From contig NZ_DIHC01000011.1 in NCBI RefSeq assembly GCF_002419965.1, positions 186,491-250,490 of the forward strand: DNA of 64,000 nt. Reading direction: 5' to 3'. A model generated the notes under the pieces. It saw nothing but the letters and a program-made list of their open reading frames with translations. It did no database searches and was not told the origin of the DNA. Origin of the DNA: Pseudomonas sp. UBA5706. GTDB taxonomy: Bacteria; Pseudomonadota; Gammaproteobacteria; Pseudomonadales; Pseudomonadaceae. Both the position numbers and the translations under genes were made by a program. Every line of letters starts with the position of its first letter. Position 1 is the first letter of the stretch. Of this stretch, positions 44,781 through 54,175 are shown in pieces.

Positions 44781-45593
44781 TCATCTCCGCGCAAATGCCG
44801 CAGCCGCTTGATACTGCTCCTGGCTCGGGGTCACGCCGGTATAGAGAATGAACTGCTCCAACGCCTGGATCGCCGCGACCTGATCCCCGGTAATCAACCG
44901 CTTGCCATGTCTCCCGGCATGAACGATGAACGGCGTGCGTGCCGGCGTGGCGACGACATCGAAGGCGGTGTCGGCAGCTTCGATGGCCGCTGCCTCGAAT
45001 GCCAGCGCCTCGCCTTGATCCCCGGCCATGCCCAACGGCGTGACATTGACCAGCAACGGCGGGCGCTCGCTACCCAATTCTGATTGCCATTGCAGACCGC
45101 ACGTCTTGGCCAGCGCCCTGCCCGCCTGCTCATTACGCGCAATGATCAAACCGTCGCTGAATCCGGCATCACGCATGGCACAGGCCACGGCCTTGGCCAT
45201 GCCACCGCTGCCGCGCAAGGCAAAGCGGGTGCGTGGGACACCGTGGGTGTCGAGCAACTGCGCCACGGCAATGTAATCGGTGTTATAGGCCTTCAAATGC
45301 CCGTTCGTGTTGACGATAGTGTTGATCGACTCAATGGCTGCGGCCGATGGATCCATTTCATCCACCAGCGCAATGCTCGCTTCCTTGAACGGCATCGACA
45401 CACCGCAACCACGAATGCCCAGCGAGCGCATGCCCGCAATGGCCGCCGAAAGGTCGCTTGGAGAGAACGCCTTGTAATAGAAATCGAGACCGAGCAATCC
45501 ATACAGGTAGTTATGGAAGCGCACGCCATAGTTACCGGGACGTGCTGCGAGGGACATGCACAATAACGTTTCCTTGCTTGCAACCACGGACAT
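44781..45593 (-). CDS. Shikimate dehydrogenase-like (SDHL/AroE-like) oxidoreductase
   Basis: A 270-residue protein of the AroE superfamily: N-terminal substrate domain with the catalytic-Lys motif as VSMPFKEASIALVDEMDP, the Asn/Asp pair in NTIVNTNGHLKAYNTDYIAV, and an NADP-binding domain with LRGSGGMAKAVACAMRDAG. The motif VSMPFKE instead of VTIPHK and the length match the SDH-like class (Haemophilus HI0607 type), which reduces shikimate poorly. It is therefore probably not the housekeeping aroE. AGGAG precedes the ATG. Confidence 0.85.
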   Translation of the reverse strand: MSVVASKETLLCMSLAARPGNYGVRFHNYLYGLLGLDFYYKAFSPSDLSAAIAGMRSLGIRGCGVSMPFKEASIALVDEMDPSAAAIESINTIVNTNGHLKAYNTDYIAVAQLLDTHGVPRTRFALRGSGGMAKAVACAMRDAGFSDGLIIARNEQAGRALAKTCGLQWQSELGSERPPLLVNVTPLGMAGDQGEALAFEAAAIEAADTAFDVVATPARTPFIVHAGRHGKRLITGDQVAAIQALEQFILYTGVTPSQEQYQAAAAFARR

Positions 45594-45817
45594 GAAATCT
45601 CCTGAACGGTATTAGTTAACGCCGCGTTAAACGCGTAGAATTCAGCTGCTTGCGCGTGTAACGCGGCGATTGTCACCAAAGTTGTCGAATACCTTACACA
45701 AAATTTACGCAACGGCTTCGCAGATATTCCGAATTCGTTGTCTGATCAGTTATCCCGTGGCAGTGCCTGAGCGTAACGCAGGCTCGCGACAACGGGACTG
45801 AACACCGAGGAACAGTC

Positions 45818-46162
45818 ATGATTCGTCACATCCCCAAGGTTGCCTTGTTGTTAGGTGCCCTCGCCCTTGCAGGCCAGGCTGAAGCCCATGGTGGCGGTCC
45901 AGGCTGGGGTGGAGCGGCAGTGATCGGCGCAGTCGTAGGTGGCGTGGTCGGCGCGGCGGTGGCTTCCGGCCCGGTCTATGCGGCACCGGCGCCCGTGTAC
46001 GCAGCGCCCGCGCCTGTGTACTACGCACCGCCACCGCCTCCGGTTTATTACCAGCCGGCTTATGTGGTTGAGCGCCCTGTGGTGTACGGCCCGCGTTATT
46101 ACGGCCCACCCCGTTACTACGGCCCACCACCGGGCTATTACCACGGCGGCGGCCGCTGGTAA
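45818..46162 (+). CDS. Small exported Gly/Pro/Tyr-rich protein
   Basis: A 114-residue protein with a signal peptide (cleavage after AEAHG, about residue 23), a Gly/Val-rich glycine-zipper-like segment (IGAVVGGVVGAAVASGP) and a tail of Ala-Pro-Val-Tyr and Tyr-Gly-Pro repeats (VYAAPAPVYAAPAPVYYAPP, RYYGPPRYYGPPPGYY). GAGGAAC precedes the ATG. Proteins of this kind in Pseudomonas are annotated as hypothetical or glycine-zipper proteins. A hairpin ends the transcript at 46219-46239. Confidence 0.78.
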   Translation: MIRHIPKVALLLGALALAGQAEAHGGGPGWGGAAVIGAVVGGVVGAAVASGPVYAAPAPVYAAPAPVYYAPPPPPVYYQPAYVVERPVVYGPRYYGPPRYYGPPPGYYHGGGRW

Positions 46163-46491
46163 CGACAGGCTGCCCCTATACTGCCGGTCCTGGATCGGCA
46201 GCTCCCTTGTATAAATCGACCCCGCTGACCAGGCGGGGTTGTCGTTTGTGAAGCATGGCTCGCTCACGTGCTCTCATGCAGACTGAGCGCCCCGAGCCTG
46301 CGGGCGATGATCGTCGGCGACAGACGCCACGCCTGAAGTGGCCATCCCCCTACGTGTGATACAACTCCAGGCTCGTCTTTTCGCCAACGCCAACCTGATA
46401 GCCACTTATCAATGACCACTATCAAGAACGGTGATTTCTCCCCGTTGCGGTCAAGCCGTTGAGTTGCCCCCATGGATTGATGGAGGCACTT
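46163..46491. other. Gap between two small genes
   Basis: Apart from the hairpin at 46219-46239 I see no gene or repeat in this stretch. Confidence 0.4.
46219..46239 (+). terminator. Hairpin after the Gly/Pro/Tyr-rich protein gene
   Basis: Stem ACCCCGC / GCGGGGT with a 7-base loop, followed by TGTCGTTTG, a weak T-rich tail. Confidence 0.55.
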
Positions 46492-46674
46492 ATGACCAAG
46501 CTTCAAATCATGTCGGTGGTGGGTAGCGCGGTTCCCGCACAGCTTCGCGAGCGCGGGCTTCTGGCGTGCTGGTACTTGATGCACGACGGTGAGCCGGTGA
46601 GTGGCCCCCTGTCATCTTTGCCTGCAGCACAAGCGCTGTCACAGCAGCTGGAATGTCGCAAACTAGACAGCTGA
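46492..46674 (+). CDS. 60-residue hypothetical protein
   Basis: A short open frame (MTKLQIMSVVGSAVPAQL at the start, then GLLACWYLMHDGEPVSGPLS) with GGAGGCACTT just upstream of its ATG and a clear terminator 52 bases beyond its stop; both support a real gene. No membrane segment or signal is seen. I do not recognise the family. Confidence 0.55.
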   Translation: MTKLQIMSVVGSAVPAQLRERGLLACWYLMHDGEPVSGPLSSLPAAQALSQQLECRKLDS

Positions 46675-46725
46675 GTCCGTATTCGTTTCCCGTGAACAGC
46701 GCGTTCCCGCCGCACTTGCGTTTGG

Positions 46726-46750
46726 CCCGCATGCCGTGATGCGGGTTTTC
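46726..46750 (+). terminator. Rho-independent terminator after the 60-residue gene
   Basis: Stem CCCGCAT / ATGCGGG with loop GCCGTG, then TTTTCTTT. Confidence 0.8.
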
Positions 46751-46807
46751 TTTGCCCGTTTTTCAGCAGTCAACCCGGCGGGCGGGCGCCCTTTCGGCCC
46801 GGGTGTA

Positions 46808-47368
46808 TTAAACCCGTTCAGCCAGCGTTGCGTTGACCTGACACCGATGCGCAAGCTTCTGCAAGCGCTTCTCAAGCGACCCCAGTACCACCCGGTCGGA
46901 TCGCCCACTCTCCAACTCTTCGATCATCTCGTTGGCCACCAGCCGCAGCTCATGCGCGATCACTACCCGATCATCGTTTTGATCAAGCTTGTGCGACTCG
47001 AACAGGCGATGCAGGTAGTCCTCCAGCACACGCTGCAAACGATGCCGGTCAGCCGCGCGCAAATGCAGCAGATTGACCGAAATCCTCGCCAACAGCTCAC
47101 TCAACTCCCCACACAAATACTGTATCCGCCGCGCATAGCCGGTCTCCCGGTCACGCAACTGCTTATGCTGCAAGGCAAGGTCCTGGCGCCTCTGGATGGC
47201 GGGCACCGCAATCGCGATCATCAAACCGACGATCAAGCCGAGCGCCTGAATCCAGCCCGCCCAGTCCGAAGGTCGCACGAACAGGCCCGCGACCAGCAGG
47301 AGCAGGGCAACGATCGCCGCACCAGAGACCAACGCCGCATAATCCTTGCTGATAAAACCCTTCGGCAT
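46808..47368 (-). CDS. Two-span membrane protein with helical cytoplasmic domain
   Basis: A 186-residue protein with two N-terminal membrane segments (about residues 11-30 and 37-57; SGAAIVALLLLVAGLFV, WIQALGLIVGLMIAIAVP). A long charged helical region follows (about 60-186; LSELLARISVNLLHLRAADR, HRLQRVLEDYLHRLFESHKL). The ATG at 47368 has GGGAG upstream; an ATG 54 bases earlier is less likely. No family is recognised. It is transcribed alone, opposite to its neighbours. Confidence 0.72.
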   Translation of the reverse strand: MPKGFISKDYAALVSGAAIVALLLLVAGLFVRPSDWAGWIQALGLIVGLMIAIAVPAIQRRQDLALQHKQLRDRETGYARRIQYLCGELSELLARISVNLLHLRAADRHRLQRVLEDYLHRLFESHKLDQNDDRVVIAHELRLVANEMIEELESGRSDRVVLGSLEKRLQKLAHRCQVNATLAERV

Positions 47369-47652
47369 TGCACGACTCCCAGGTCGGTTTGAGTAATAAG
47401 CATCAATGGCGCGCAATGCCAATCGACGGCGGGCGCCAGCGCCAAGAATATCGAAGCCTTTGGTTTAAATACAGGCGCCGGCAATCGTTAACCTGAACGA
47501 ACGCCATACCGTCTGCTTTTATTGACGAAAGGGCCTGCGCAGCCCATCGACATAGTTAGAAACATGCTCCTAAAATGCGCCGATGTTGTTGTCGTTCTTG
47601 AAAAAAGTCCGATCTTCCACCTCGTATCCATTCACTGAAGTGAGCTTTGCTC

Positions 47653-48588
47653 TTGAAAATTCGCACATCACTCATCGGCCTATTATTTGTACTTACAGGC
47701 TCGGCACTTTCCACCGGTGTCCTTGCGAACCAACCCACCCCATTGAACCGCGATCCTGCCAACCTTCACCTGGCCTCCGGCAGTGCCATGATCACCGACC
47801 TGCAATCCGGTCAGGTGCTGTATTCGAGCAACCCGGATGTGATCGTGCCGATCGCCTCGGTAACCAAGTTGATGACCGCCATGGTCACCCTCGATGCCAA
47901 GTTGCCAATGGACGAGATGGTCAAGGTAGACATCTCGCAAACCGCCGAAATGAAAGGCGTGTTTTCCCGGGTCAAGCTGGGTAGCGAACTCAATCGCCAC
48001 GACATGCTGCTGATCACCCTGATGTCGTCGGAAAATCGCGCCGCGGCCAGCCTCGCCCATAGTTATCCCGGCGGCTACCCGGCGTTCATCAAGGCGATGA
48101 ATGCCAAGGCCAAGGCGCTGGGCATGAGCCACACGGTGTACATGGAGCCGACCGGTCTTTCGGTGTTCAACGTCTCCACCGCCCGCGACCTGACCAAGCT
48201 GGCGCTGGCGGCGCGCAACTACCCCATGCTGCGTGAGCTGAGTACGACCCAGGAAAAAACCGTGACCTTCCGCAAGCCCAACTACAGCCTGGGCTTCAGC
48301 AACACAGACCATCTGGTGCGCAAGTCCAACTGGGACATCAAGCTGACCAAGACCGGCTTCACCAACCAGGCCGGGCATTGCCTGGTGCTGCTGACCAGCA
48401 TGGCCAATCGTCAGGTGTCTGTGGTGATTCTGGACGCCTTCGGCAAGTACACCCACTTCGCCGATGCCAGCCGCATGCGCCTGTGGATGGAGACCGGCAA
48501 GAGCGGCCCGGCGCCGGAAGTCGCGTTGCAGTATAAGAAGGAAAAGAATCTGGTGATGAAGCAGAAGGGGCTACAGGCTTCGGATTGA
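47653..48588 (+). CDS. pbpG: D-alanyl-D-alanine endopeptidase PBP7
   Basis: A 311-residue periplasmic low-molecular-weight penicillin-binding protein (peptidase S11) that cleaves peptide cross-links in peptidoglycan. A signal peptide ends near VLANQ (residue about 26). Active-site motifs are Ser69-Val-Thr-Lys72 (IASVTKLMTAMV), SxN in LMSSENRAAASLAH and KTG in KLTKTGFTNQAGHC. No ATG is available; the frame starts with TTG, and the TTG at 47653 giving MKIRTS fits family N-termini, with GTGAG 8 bases upstream. Another TTG lies six bases earlier. Confidence 0.92.
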   Translation: MKIRTSLIGLLFVLTGSALSTGVLANQPTPLNRDPANLHLASGSAMITDLQSGQVLYSSNPDVIVPIASVTKLMTAMVTLDAKLPMDEMVKVDISQTAEMKGVFSRVKLGSELNRHDMLLITLMSSENRAAASLAHSYPGGYPAFIKAMNAKAKALGMSHTVYMEPTGLSVFNVSTARDLTKLALAARNYPMLRELSTTQEKTVTFRKPNYSLGFSNTDHLVRKSNWDIKLTKTGFTNQAGHCLVLLTSMANRQVSVVILDAFGKYTHFADASRMRLWMETGKSGPAPEVALQYKKEKNLVMKQKGLQASD

Positions 48589-48771
48589 ACCCTGCCGCTT
48601 TTGCGCGGATATGACGGCGGCGGCCCCTTGAGTCCGTCGCCGCTGGCAGCCGTGCTGCGACAGCGTCAGTGCCGAAACAAGTTTCATCAACGCCGCAACG
48701 CATAACCCTGACTACCCGCTAAGCTTGCTCTGTTCAAGCTTGCTTCAGACATCGCTCGGGGGAGTTACACC

Positions 48772-49230
48772 ATGGTCGTCAAGTGGATAGTGGCTGCGTT
48801 GCATGTGTTGGCGTTCGGGTTCGCGCTGGCGGCGGTTCTGGCCCGGGGAAGGGCCTTGCGCAGGCTGCGCACCGACGATCCGCGCTCCTTTCGCGACGTG
48901 TTCGTGGTCGACAACATCTGGGGCGTTTCGGCGGGTATCCTGCTGATCACCGGCGCCTTTCGGGCGTTCGGCGGGCTGGAAAAAGGCTCGTTCTACTACC
49001 TCCATCAGCCGTTGTTCCATTTGAAGATGACGGCGTTTGTCGCCATTCTCGCCCTGGAAGTGGTGCCTATGTTCGCCCTGATCAAGTGGCGTATCGCTTT
49101 CAAGAAGCAACAACCCATCGACACCTCCCGTTCACGACGCTTTGCGCGAATCAGCCATATGGAAGCGGCGTTGATGGTCATTATCGTGATTGCGGCGACG
49201 GGCATGGCCCGAGGGATTTTGCTCAGTTAA
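48772..49230 (+). CDS. DUF2214-family membrane protein
   Basis: A 152-residue inner-membrane protein with four segments, matching DUF2214. Family-like features are the N-terminal helix (WIVAALHVLAFGFALAAVLA), an Asp-Asn pair (FVVDNIWGVSAGILLITGAF), HLKMTAFVAILALEVVPMF and a final helix. A strong GGGGGAG lies 8 bases before the ATG. Function is unknown. It is monocistronic. Confidence 0.85.
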   Translation: MVVKWIVAALHVLAFGFALAAVLARGRALRRLRTDDPRSFRDVFVVDNIWGVSAGILLITGAFRAFGGLEKGSFYYLHQPLFHLKMTAFVAILALEVVPMFALIKWRIAFKKQQPIDTSRSRRFARISHMEAALMVIIVIAATGMARGILLS

Positions 49231-49362
49231 CGCGCCGTACTTCTGTTTGCCTGGCGCTGCCTTTTACAGACTGCGCAATCCGGCTTTAACCCGGAGGGCA
49301 GGAGCCCAGCTTGCCGCGAACCGCGATCGGTCGATCTGCCGGGCATCGGCAGCGACGCCCCA

Positions 49363-50682
49363 TCAGTTGACCCAGAAAAACATCAGCATCAAATTCGCCG
49401 CCGATATCAACCCGAACAGACCCCACGCCAGGACCTTGGTCACGGCGTTGTTAGCGAACGGCCCCATCAGCTGTTTGTCGCTGGTAAAGCGAATCAATGG
49501 CCACAGCGCGAATGGCAATTGCAGGCTGAGAACCACCTGACTAAGCACCAGCATCTTGCCCACCGCGCCGTCGCCGAATCCGATCACCCCGACCAGCGCC
49601 GGGATCAACGCCAGTCCCCGGGTGATCAACCGACGCTGCCAGCAAGGAATCCTGGCGTTCAGAAAGCCCTCCAGCACTACCTGGCCCGCGATGGTACCGG
49701 TAAACGTAGAGCTTTGCCCCGCCGCCAGCAGCGCGATACCGAACAGCACGCTGGCCAGGGTGCCACCCACCAGCGGATCGAGCAGGTGATAGGCGTCCTG
49801 GATTTCCACCACATCCGCATGGCCGTTGCTATGGAACGCCGCGGCGGCAAGGATCAGGATCGCCGCGTTGATCACCAGGGCCATGCTCAGCGAGGCAATG
49901 GTATCGACCCGCGCGTAACGAATCGCGCTGGCTTTGCTCGCCTGGGACGTACCGTTGACCCGGGTCTGCACCACCGAGGAGTGCAAGTACAGGTTATGCG
50001 GCATTACCGTAGCGCCGAGAATACCGATGGCAATGTAAAGAGGCTCCTGATGGCTCAGCACATCCCATGAGGGCTTAATCCCGGCGACCACATCCGGCCA
50101 GAACGGTTTGATCAGCACCAGTTCGATAAAAAAGCAGGTGGCGATTGTCACGATCAGCCCCAGCACAATGGCTTCCAGGCGCCGGAAGTTGGCGCCCTGC
50201 AACGCCAGCACAATGACCGTATCGAAGGCTGTCAGGGCTACACCCGTGTTGATCGACACCCCCAGCAGCAAATGGAACGCCAGCGCTGCGCCCAGCACTT
50301 CGGCAAGGTCGGTCGCCAGAATCGACAGTTCCGCCAGGATCCATTGCCCCATGCCCACGCGGCGGCTATAGCGCTCTGCGGATAACTGCGCCAGGTCTCG
50401 ACCGGTTGCAATGCCCAGCCGCGAGCAAAGATTCTGCAGGACCATCCCGGAAAGGCTGGCCAGCACCACCACAAACAGCAGCGCGTAGCCGAACCGCGAA
50501 CCGGCTTCGATGGCCGTGGCCCAGTTGCCGGGGTCCATGTAGCCAATCGAAATCAACAGACCGGGGCCGACGAACAGCAGCAGCTTGCGCAGGAACGACG
50601 CATTGGCCGGAATCGCGACGCTATCGGTTACCGCCGAGGGGCAGAATGGGGCGGTAGCGGTGGTAGGAAGTTTGTATTTCAC
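49363..50682 (-). CDS. mntH: Nramp-family Mn2+/divalent metal transporter
   Basis: A 439-residue Nramp transporter with eleven membrane segments that imports Mn2+ (and Fe2+) with protons. Metal-binding residues are in place: Asp50 and Asn53 in GYMDPGNWATAIEAG and the Met-Pro-His motif in GATVMPHNLYLHSSVVQTR. The start is GTG at 50682; the next Met is the metal-site one, so the GTG or a nearby codon must be used. The N-terminal ~30 residues are variable. The divergent MFS gene starts 114 bases away. Reduced Mn export (truncated mntP at 14 kb) is worth remembering in this context. Confidence 0.9.
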   Translation of the reverse strand: MKYKLPTTATAPFCPSAVTDSVAIPANASFLRKLLLFVGPGLLISIGYMDPGNWATAIEAGSRFGYALLFVVVLASLSGMVLQNLCSRLGIATGRDLAQLSAERYSRRVGMGQWILAELSILATDLAEVLGAALAFHLLLGVSINTGVALTAFDTVIVLALQGANFRRLEAIVLGLIVTIATCFFIELVLIKPFWPDVVAGIKPSWDVLSHQEPLYIAIGILGATVMPHNLYLHSSVVQTRVNGTSQASKASAIRYARVDTIASLSMALVINAAILILAAAAFHSNGHADVVEIQDAYHLLDPLVGGTLASVLFGIALLAAGQSSTFTGTIAGQVVLEGFLNARIPCWQRRLITRGLALIPALVGVIGFGDGAVGKMLVLSQVVLSLQLPFALWPLIRFTSDKQLMGPFANNAVTKVLAWGLFGLISAANLMLMFFWVN

Positions 50683-50796
50683 TGAAGTCCACAGGTGAAT
50701 GCCATAAGCCCTGAAGCTTAAACGCAGGGAAATATTTTGTCTTGAATCTCTGCAAAAGCTCTAACATGCCTCGCTCTACGGCACTGGAAAACAATA

Positions 50797-52233
50797 ATGT
50801 CTGCGCTTTCCCAAACCTCTGATCACCCCACCACGCCAAGCGATGGGATCGACCCGGCCCGCGCTGCAAGCATTTCCGCTCGCATCGACCGCCTGCCCGC
50901 CGTCGCCACGATATGGAAGCTGGTGGCGTTGCTGTCCATCGGTGGTTTCTTCGAACTGTATGACCTGTTCCAGACCGCCTATATCAGCCCCGGCCTGATT
51001 CGCGACGGTGTGTTCGCTACCGGCGCGCAAGGCGCATTCGGCTTTTCTGATCAGGCGGCCTTCGCTTCGGCGACCTTTCTGGGACTGTTTCTCGGCGCCA
51101 GCCTGCTCAGCCCGATTGCCGACCGTTTCGGCCGCCGAGCGATCTTCACCTTCGCCCTGATCTGGTACACCGTGGCCACGGTGCTGATGGGCATTCAAAG
51201 CTCCGCGTTGGGGATCATCTGCATGCGTTTTCTGGTGGGCATCGGCCTGGGCATCGAGTTGGTGACCATCGACGCTTATCTGTCGGAACTGGTGCCCAAG
51301 CGCATGCGCAGTTCGGCATTCGCTTTTGCTTTTTTCGTGCAGTTTTTGTCGGTGCCTGCGGTGGCGTTGATGTCCTGGTGGCTGGTGCCGCAGGACCCGT
51401 TCGGTATCGCCGGCTGGCGCTGGGTGGTGATTGCCAGTGCAGTGTTCGCGCTGTTTATCTGGTGGTTGCGCTCACGCCTGCCGGAATCGCCGCGCTGGCT
51501 GGCGCAACATGGCCGGTTCGCCGAAGCCGAGAGGATCATGGATGACCTGGAAGCGCGCTGCGTCAAGGACCATGGCCAAGCGCTGGACGAGCCGCAAACC
51601 CACAACGTCACCATCGAAGGCAAAGGTCGGTTTGCCGACATCTGGCAACCGCCTTATCGGCGTCGTGCGCTGATGCTGATCGTCTTTCACGTGTTCCAGG
51701 CCATTGGGTTCTTCGGCTTCGGCAACTGGCTGCCGGCGTTGCTTTCCGGTCAAGGCGTCAGCGTGACCCACAGCCTGGGCTACGCCTTCATCATCACCCT
51801 CGCCTACCCACTCGGCCCGCTGCTGTTCGTGAAGTTTGCCAACCGCTTCGAGAACAAATGGCAGATCGTCGGCTCGGCGCTGGGGGCGATGATCTTCGGC
51901 ACGCTGTTCGCGCAACAGAGCACGGCGGCGGGACTGATCGTGTGCGGGGTGATGATCACCTTTTGCAACGCCTGGCTCAGCTTCAGCTATCACTCCTACC
52001 AGAGCGAGTTGTTCCCCACCAACATCCGCGCCCGCGCAGTGGGTTTCTGTTATTCGTTCAGTCGCTTGTCGACGGTGTTCAGCAGTCTGTTGATCGGTTT
52101 GTTCCTCGATCACTTTGGCACGCCAGGGGTGCTGACCTTCATTGTGATCAGCATGCTGATCGTGATGCTTACCATCGGCGGGTTCGGGCCGAAGACGCGA
52201 AATCTGGCGCTGGAGGATATCGCCCATCGGTGA
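50797..52233 (+). CDS. MFS transporter, sugar/organic-acid porter type
   Basis: A 478-residue transporter with twelve membrane segments. It carries the MFS motif A in LLSPIADRFGRRAIFTFALI and the SP/metabolite-proton-symporter type motif RLPESPRWLAQHGRFAEAER in the central loop, suggesting uptake of a sugar, organic acid or aromatic compound. The N-terminal cytoplasmic stretch is about 40 residues. It diverges from mntH and converges with norR. The substrate is unknown. Confidence 0.87.
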   Translation: MSALSQTSDHPTTPSDGIDPARAASISARIDRLPAVATIWKLVALLSIGGFFELYDLFQTAYISPGLIRDGVFATGAQGAFGFSDQAAFASATFLGLFLGASLLSPIADRFGRRAIFTFALIWYTVATVLMGIQSSALGIICMRFLVGIGLGIELVTIDAYLSELVPKRMRSSAFAFAFFVQFLSVPAVALMSWWLVPQDPFGIAGWRWVVIASAVFALFIWWLRSRLPESPRWLAQHGRFAEAERIMDDLEARCVKDHGQALDEPQTHNVTIEGKGRFADIWQPPYRRRALMLIVFHVFQAIGFFGFGNWLPALLSGQGVSVTHSLGYAFIITLAYPLGPLLFVKFANRFENKWQIVGSALGAMIFGTLFAQQSTAAGLIVCGVMITFCNAWLSFSYHSYQSELFPTNIRARAVGFCYSFSRLSTVFSSLLIGLFLDHFGTPGVLTFIVISMLIVMLTIGGFGPKTRNLALEDIAHR

Positions 52234-52363
52234 GGCCTGACGCGATCACTGTGGGATAAGCCGGAGGTTGGGACGTCAACGAAGGCGCCGGGGCGGATAC
52301 CGATAGGGGACTCAATAGCCGCAGTCCTTAGGCAACCGGCTCCCACGGTTTTTGCCGGGGTTT

Positions 52364-53923
52364 CTAACGAATCCCCAACCGCTTGGCCAGCCGACCGAGG
52401 TTGGCGCGGTCGAGGTTGAGTTCACGGGCAACGTCGGCCCATTTGCCTTGATGGCGACTCAAGGCATCGTTGATCAGCTGCGTCTGGAAGCCATCGACCG
52501 CTTCTTTAAGTCCTGCGCGCGGCTTGGTCGCTGGCAATGCCTGCGCCATCGGCGAGGCAGTTTTGGCATGGGGCTGAACCTCTTCGTTCAGCCCCAAAGC
52601 CTGCGATTCAACGGTGAGAATACGCGGACGTTCACTGTGCCTGAACAATGCTTTGAGCACTGCGCGGCTGATCAGATGCTCAAGCTCACGCACGTTACCC
52701 GGCCATGAATAGCCGAGCAGAAGCTTCTGTGCCTCGGGACTCATGCGCAGGCCGCGCAAGCCCATGCGCACACGGTTTTCCTCGAGGAAATACCCCGCCA
52801 GCAGCAACACATCACGCCCCCGCTCACGCAAAGGCGATACCGGCAGCGGGTATACGCTCAGCCGGTGATAGAGGTCGGCGCGAAAGCGTCCGGCGCGTAC
52901 CTCCTCAACCAGGTCACGATTAGTGGCGGCAATGATCCGCACGTCCACCCGGTGTTCCAGATCAGAGCCGACGCGCTGAATTTGCCCGCTCTGCAGCACC
53001 CGCAGCAATTTGGCCTGCACCGCCAATGGCAACTCGCCGACTTCATCGAGAAAAATCGTGCCGCCATCAGCCAGTTCGAATTTGCCGCTGCGCCCGCTGA
53101 CTGCCCCCGAAAAAGCCCCCTTGATGTGACCGAACAGCTCACTCTCCACCAGCTGTTCCGGCAGCGCCGCGCAGTTGAGGCTAATCAGCGGCTTTTGCGC
53201 CCGCAGCGATTGCAGATGAATGGCTTCGGCCACCAGTTCCTTGCCGACCCCGGTTTCCCCGGTGATCAGCACCGTCAGCGGACTGCTGGCCACGAGCTGG
53301 ATTTCCTCCTGCAGGCGCCGATGCACAGGGCTTTGGCCGATCAGCTCCCGCGGCCCACGACCTCCTGCCGCGCGCTTGTAGATTTCGGCGAGTTGCCGCT
53401 GATCCTCAACGCTGCGGGCCAGATGATCGATCCGTTCGCTGGCCATGACCGTCGCTGCCGCAAGACTGGCGAATGCCAGCAGGTTGCCAAGGTCGACGCC
53501 GTCGAAACGTGACGGGTCCAGCGAATCCAGAGTGATCAGGCCCCAGAGTTGGTCCTGCACGAACAGCGGGCAACCCAGGCAGTCATGAACCTCCGGATCG
53601 CCGTGTACTCCCTCCACCAGGCCGTCGTAGGGGTCCGGCAGATCGCAGTGAGTAGAGAACCGCGTCGGTTCGCGGTTCTGCACGATGATGTCCAGCCGCG
53701 GATGCTCGCCCAACCGGAAACGCCGACCCAGGGTGTCAGGGCTCAGCCCCTCCACCGACAACGGCACCAGCACGTCGTTTTCGAGCTTGAGCAAGGCCAC
53801 CGCGTCACACGGCAGCCACTGGCGCAGCGAATGCAGCAGCCGGCGATAACGCTCGTCATCCGGCAACTCACGGGAGAGATCGGCCACCAGGGGCACCAGC
53901 GCCAATAACAAGGGGTGGGTCAT
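52364..53923 (-). CDS. norR: Sigma-54-dependent nitric-oxide-responsive regulator NorR
   Basis: A 519-residue enhancer-binding protein. The GAF sensor (about residues 20-165) keeps residues used for the non-haem iron of NorR (an Asp cluster in HCDLPDPYDG and the His-x-Cys pair in EVHDCLGCPLF). The AAA+ domain (about 190-430) has the Walker A GETGVGKE, and a Fis-type helix-turn-helix closes the protein. The sigma-54 contact loop is GAFSGA (269-274) instead of GAFTGA. GGAG precedes the ATG at 53923. In other pseudomonads norR faces a flavohaemoglobin gene; here the divergent neighbour is unrelated. Confidence 0.88.
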   Translation of the reverse strand: MTHPLLLALVPLVADLSRELPDDERYRRLLHSLRQWLPCDAVALLKLENDVLVPLSVEGLSPDTLGRRFRLGEHPRLDIIVQNREPTRFSTHCDLPDPYDGLVEGVHGDPEVHDCLGCPLFVQDQLWGLITLDSLDPSRFDGVDLGNLLAFASLAAATVMASERIDHLARSVEDQRQLAEIYKRAAGGRGPRELIGQSPVHRRLQEEIQLVASSPLTVLITGETGVGKELVAEAIHLQSLRAQKPLISLNCAALPEQLVESELFGHIKGAFSGAVSGRSGKFELADGGTIFLDEVGELPLAVQAKLLRVLQSGQIQRVGSDLEHRVDVRIIAATNRDLVEEVRAGRFRADLYHRLSVYPLPVSPLRERGRDVLLLAGYFLEENRVRMGLRGLRMSPEAQKLLLGYSWPGNVRELEHLISRAVLKALFRHSERPRILTVESQALGLNEEVQPHAKTASPMAQALPATKPRAGLKEAVDGFQTQLINDALSRHQGKWADVARELNLDRANLGRLAKRLGIR

Positions 53924-53958
53924 AAGGCTCCAGAGCAGGTTCGCAGGCATAAAACCAG

Positions 53959-53990
53959 GTCATTATGACGCCTTGGCAGGTCACCCTCAC
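53959..53990. promoter_or_regulatory. Two candidate NorR-binding sites (GT-N7-AC)
   Basis: GT-CATTATG-AC at 53959-53969 and GT-CACCCTC-AC at 53980-53990, spaced 21 bases (two helical turns), 36 and 57 bases upstream of the norR start. NorR of E. coli and Ralstonia recognises this core. The motif is short, so chance occurrence is possible. No matching sigma-54 promoter was found nearby. Confidence 0.35.
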
Positions 53991-54175
53991 AATGGCTCAC
54001 ACCTTGGCCTTTGCGCAAAGGCATCCGCTCGAGAGTCATTAGTCAGTCGCCAATTAACCGGCGCCGGTTGTTTCAGCCCTCAGGAAAAGATTGGCCCGTT
54101 GCGCCGCCAACTCCCTGTTTTATTCTGACGCCAAGTGGCCGACGGCGGCGGCGGAAGCCTTTAATTTATATAAAG

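Noticed and set aside
43614..44851. Long open frames (up to 208 codons, both strands) inside the repeat array
   Set aside because: They recur in several frames because the repeat unit lacks stops; they have repetitive, Arg/Cys/Ala-rich sequence, no ribosome binding sites and no recognisable domain.
49290..49362. Another REP element before mntH
   Set aside because: It only weakly resembles the REP-like element (GGCAGGAGCCCAGCTTGC) and has no inverted partner; too little to call.
50683..50796. Metal-regulator operator upstream of mntH
   Set aside because: The short A+T-rich region has no clear palindrome that could be assigned to MntR, Mur or Fur by eye.
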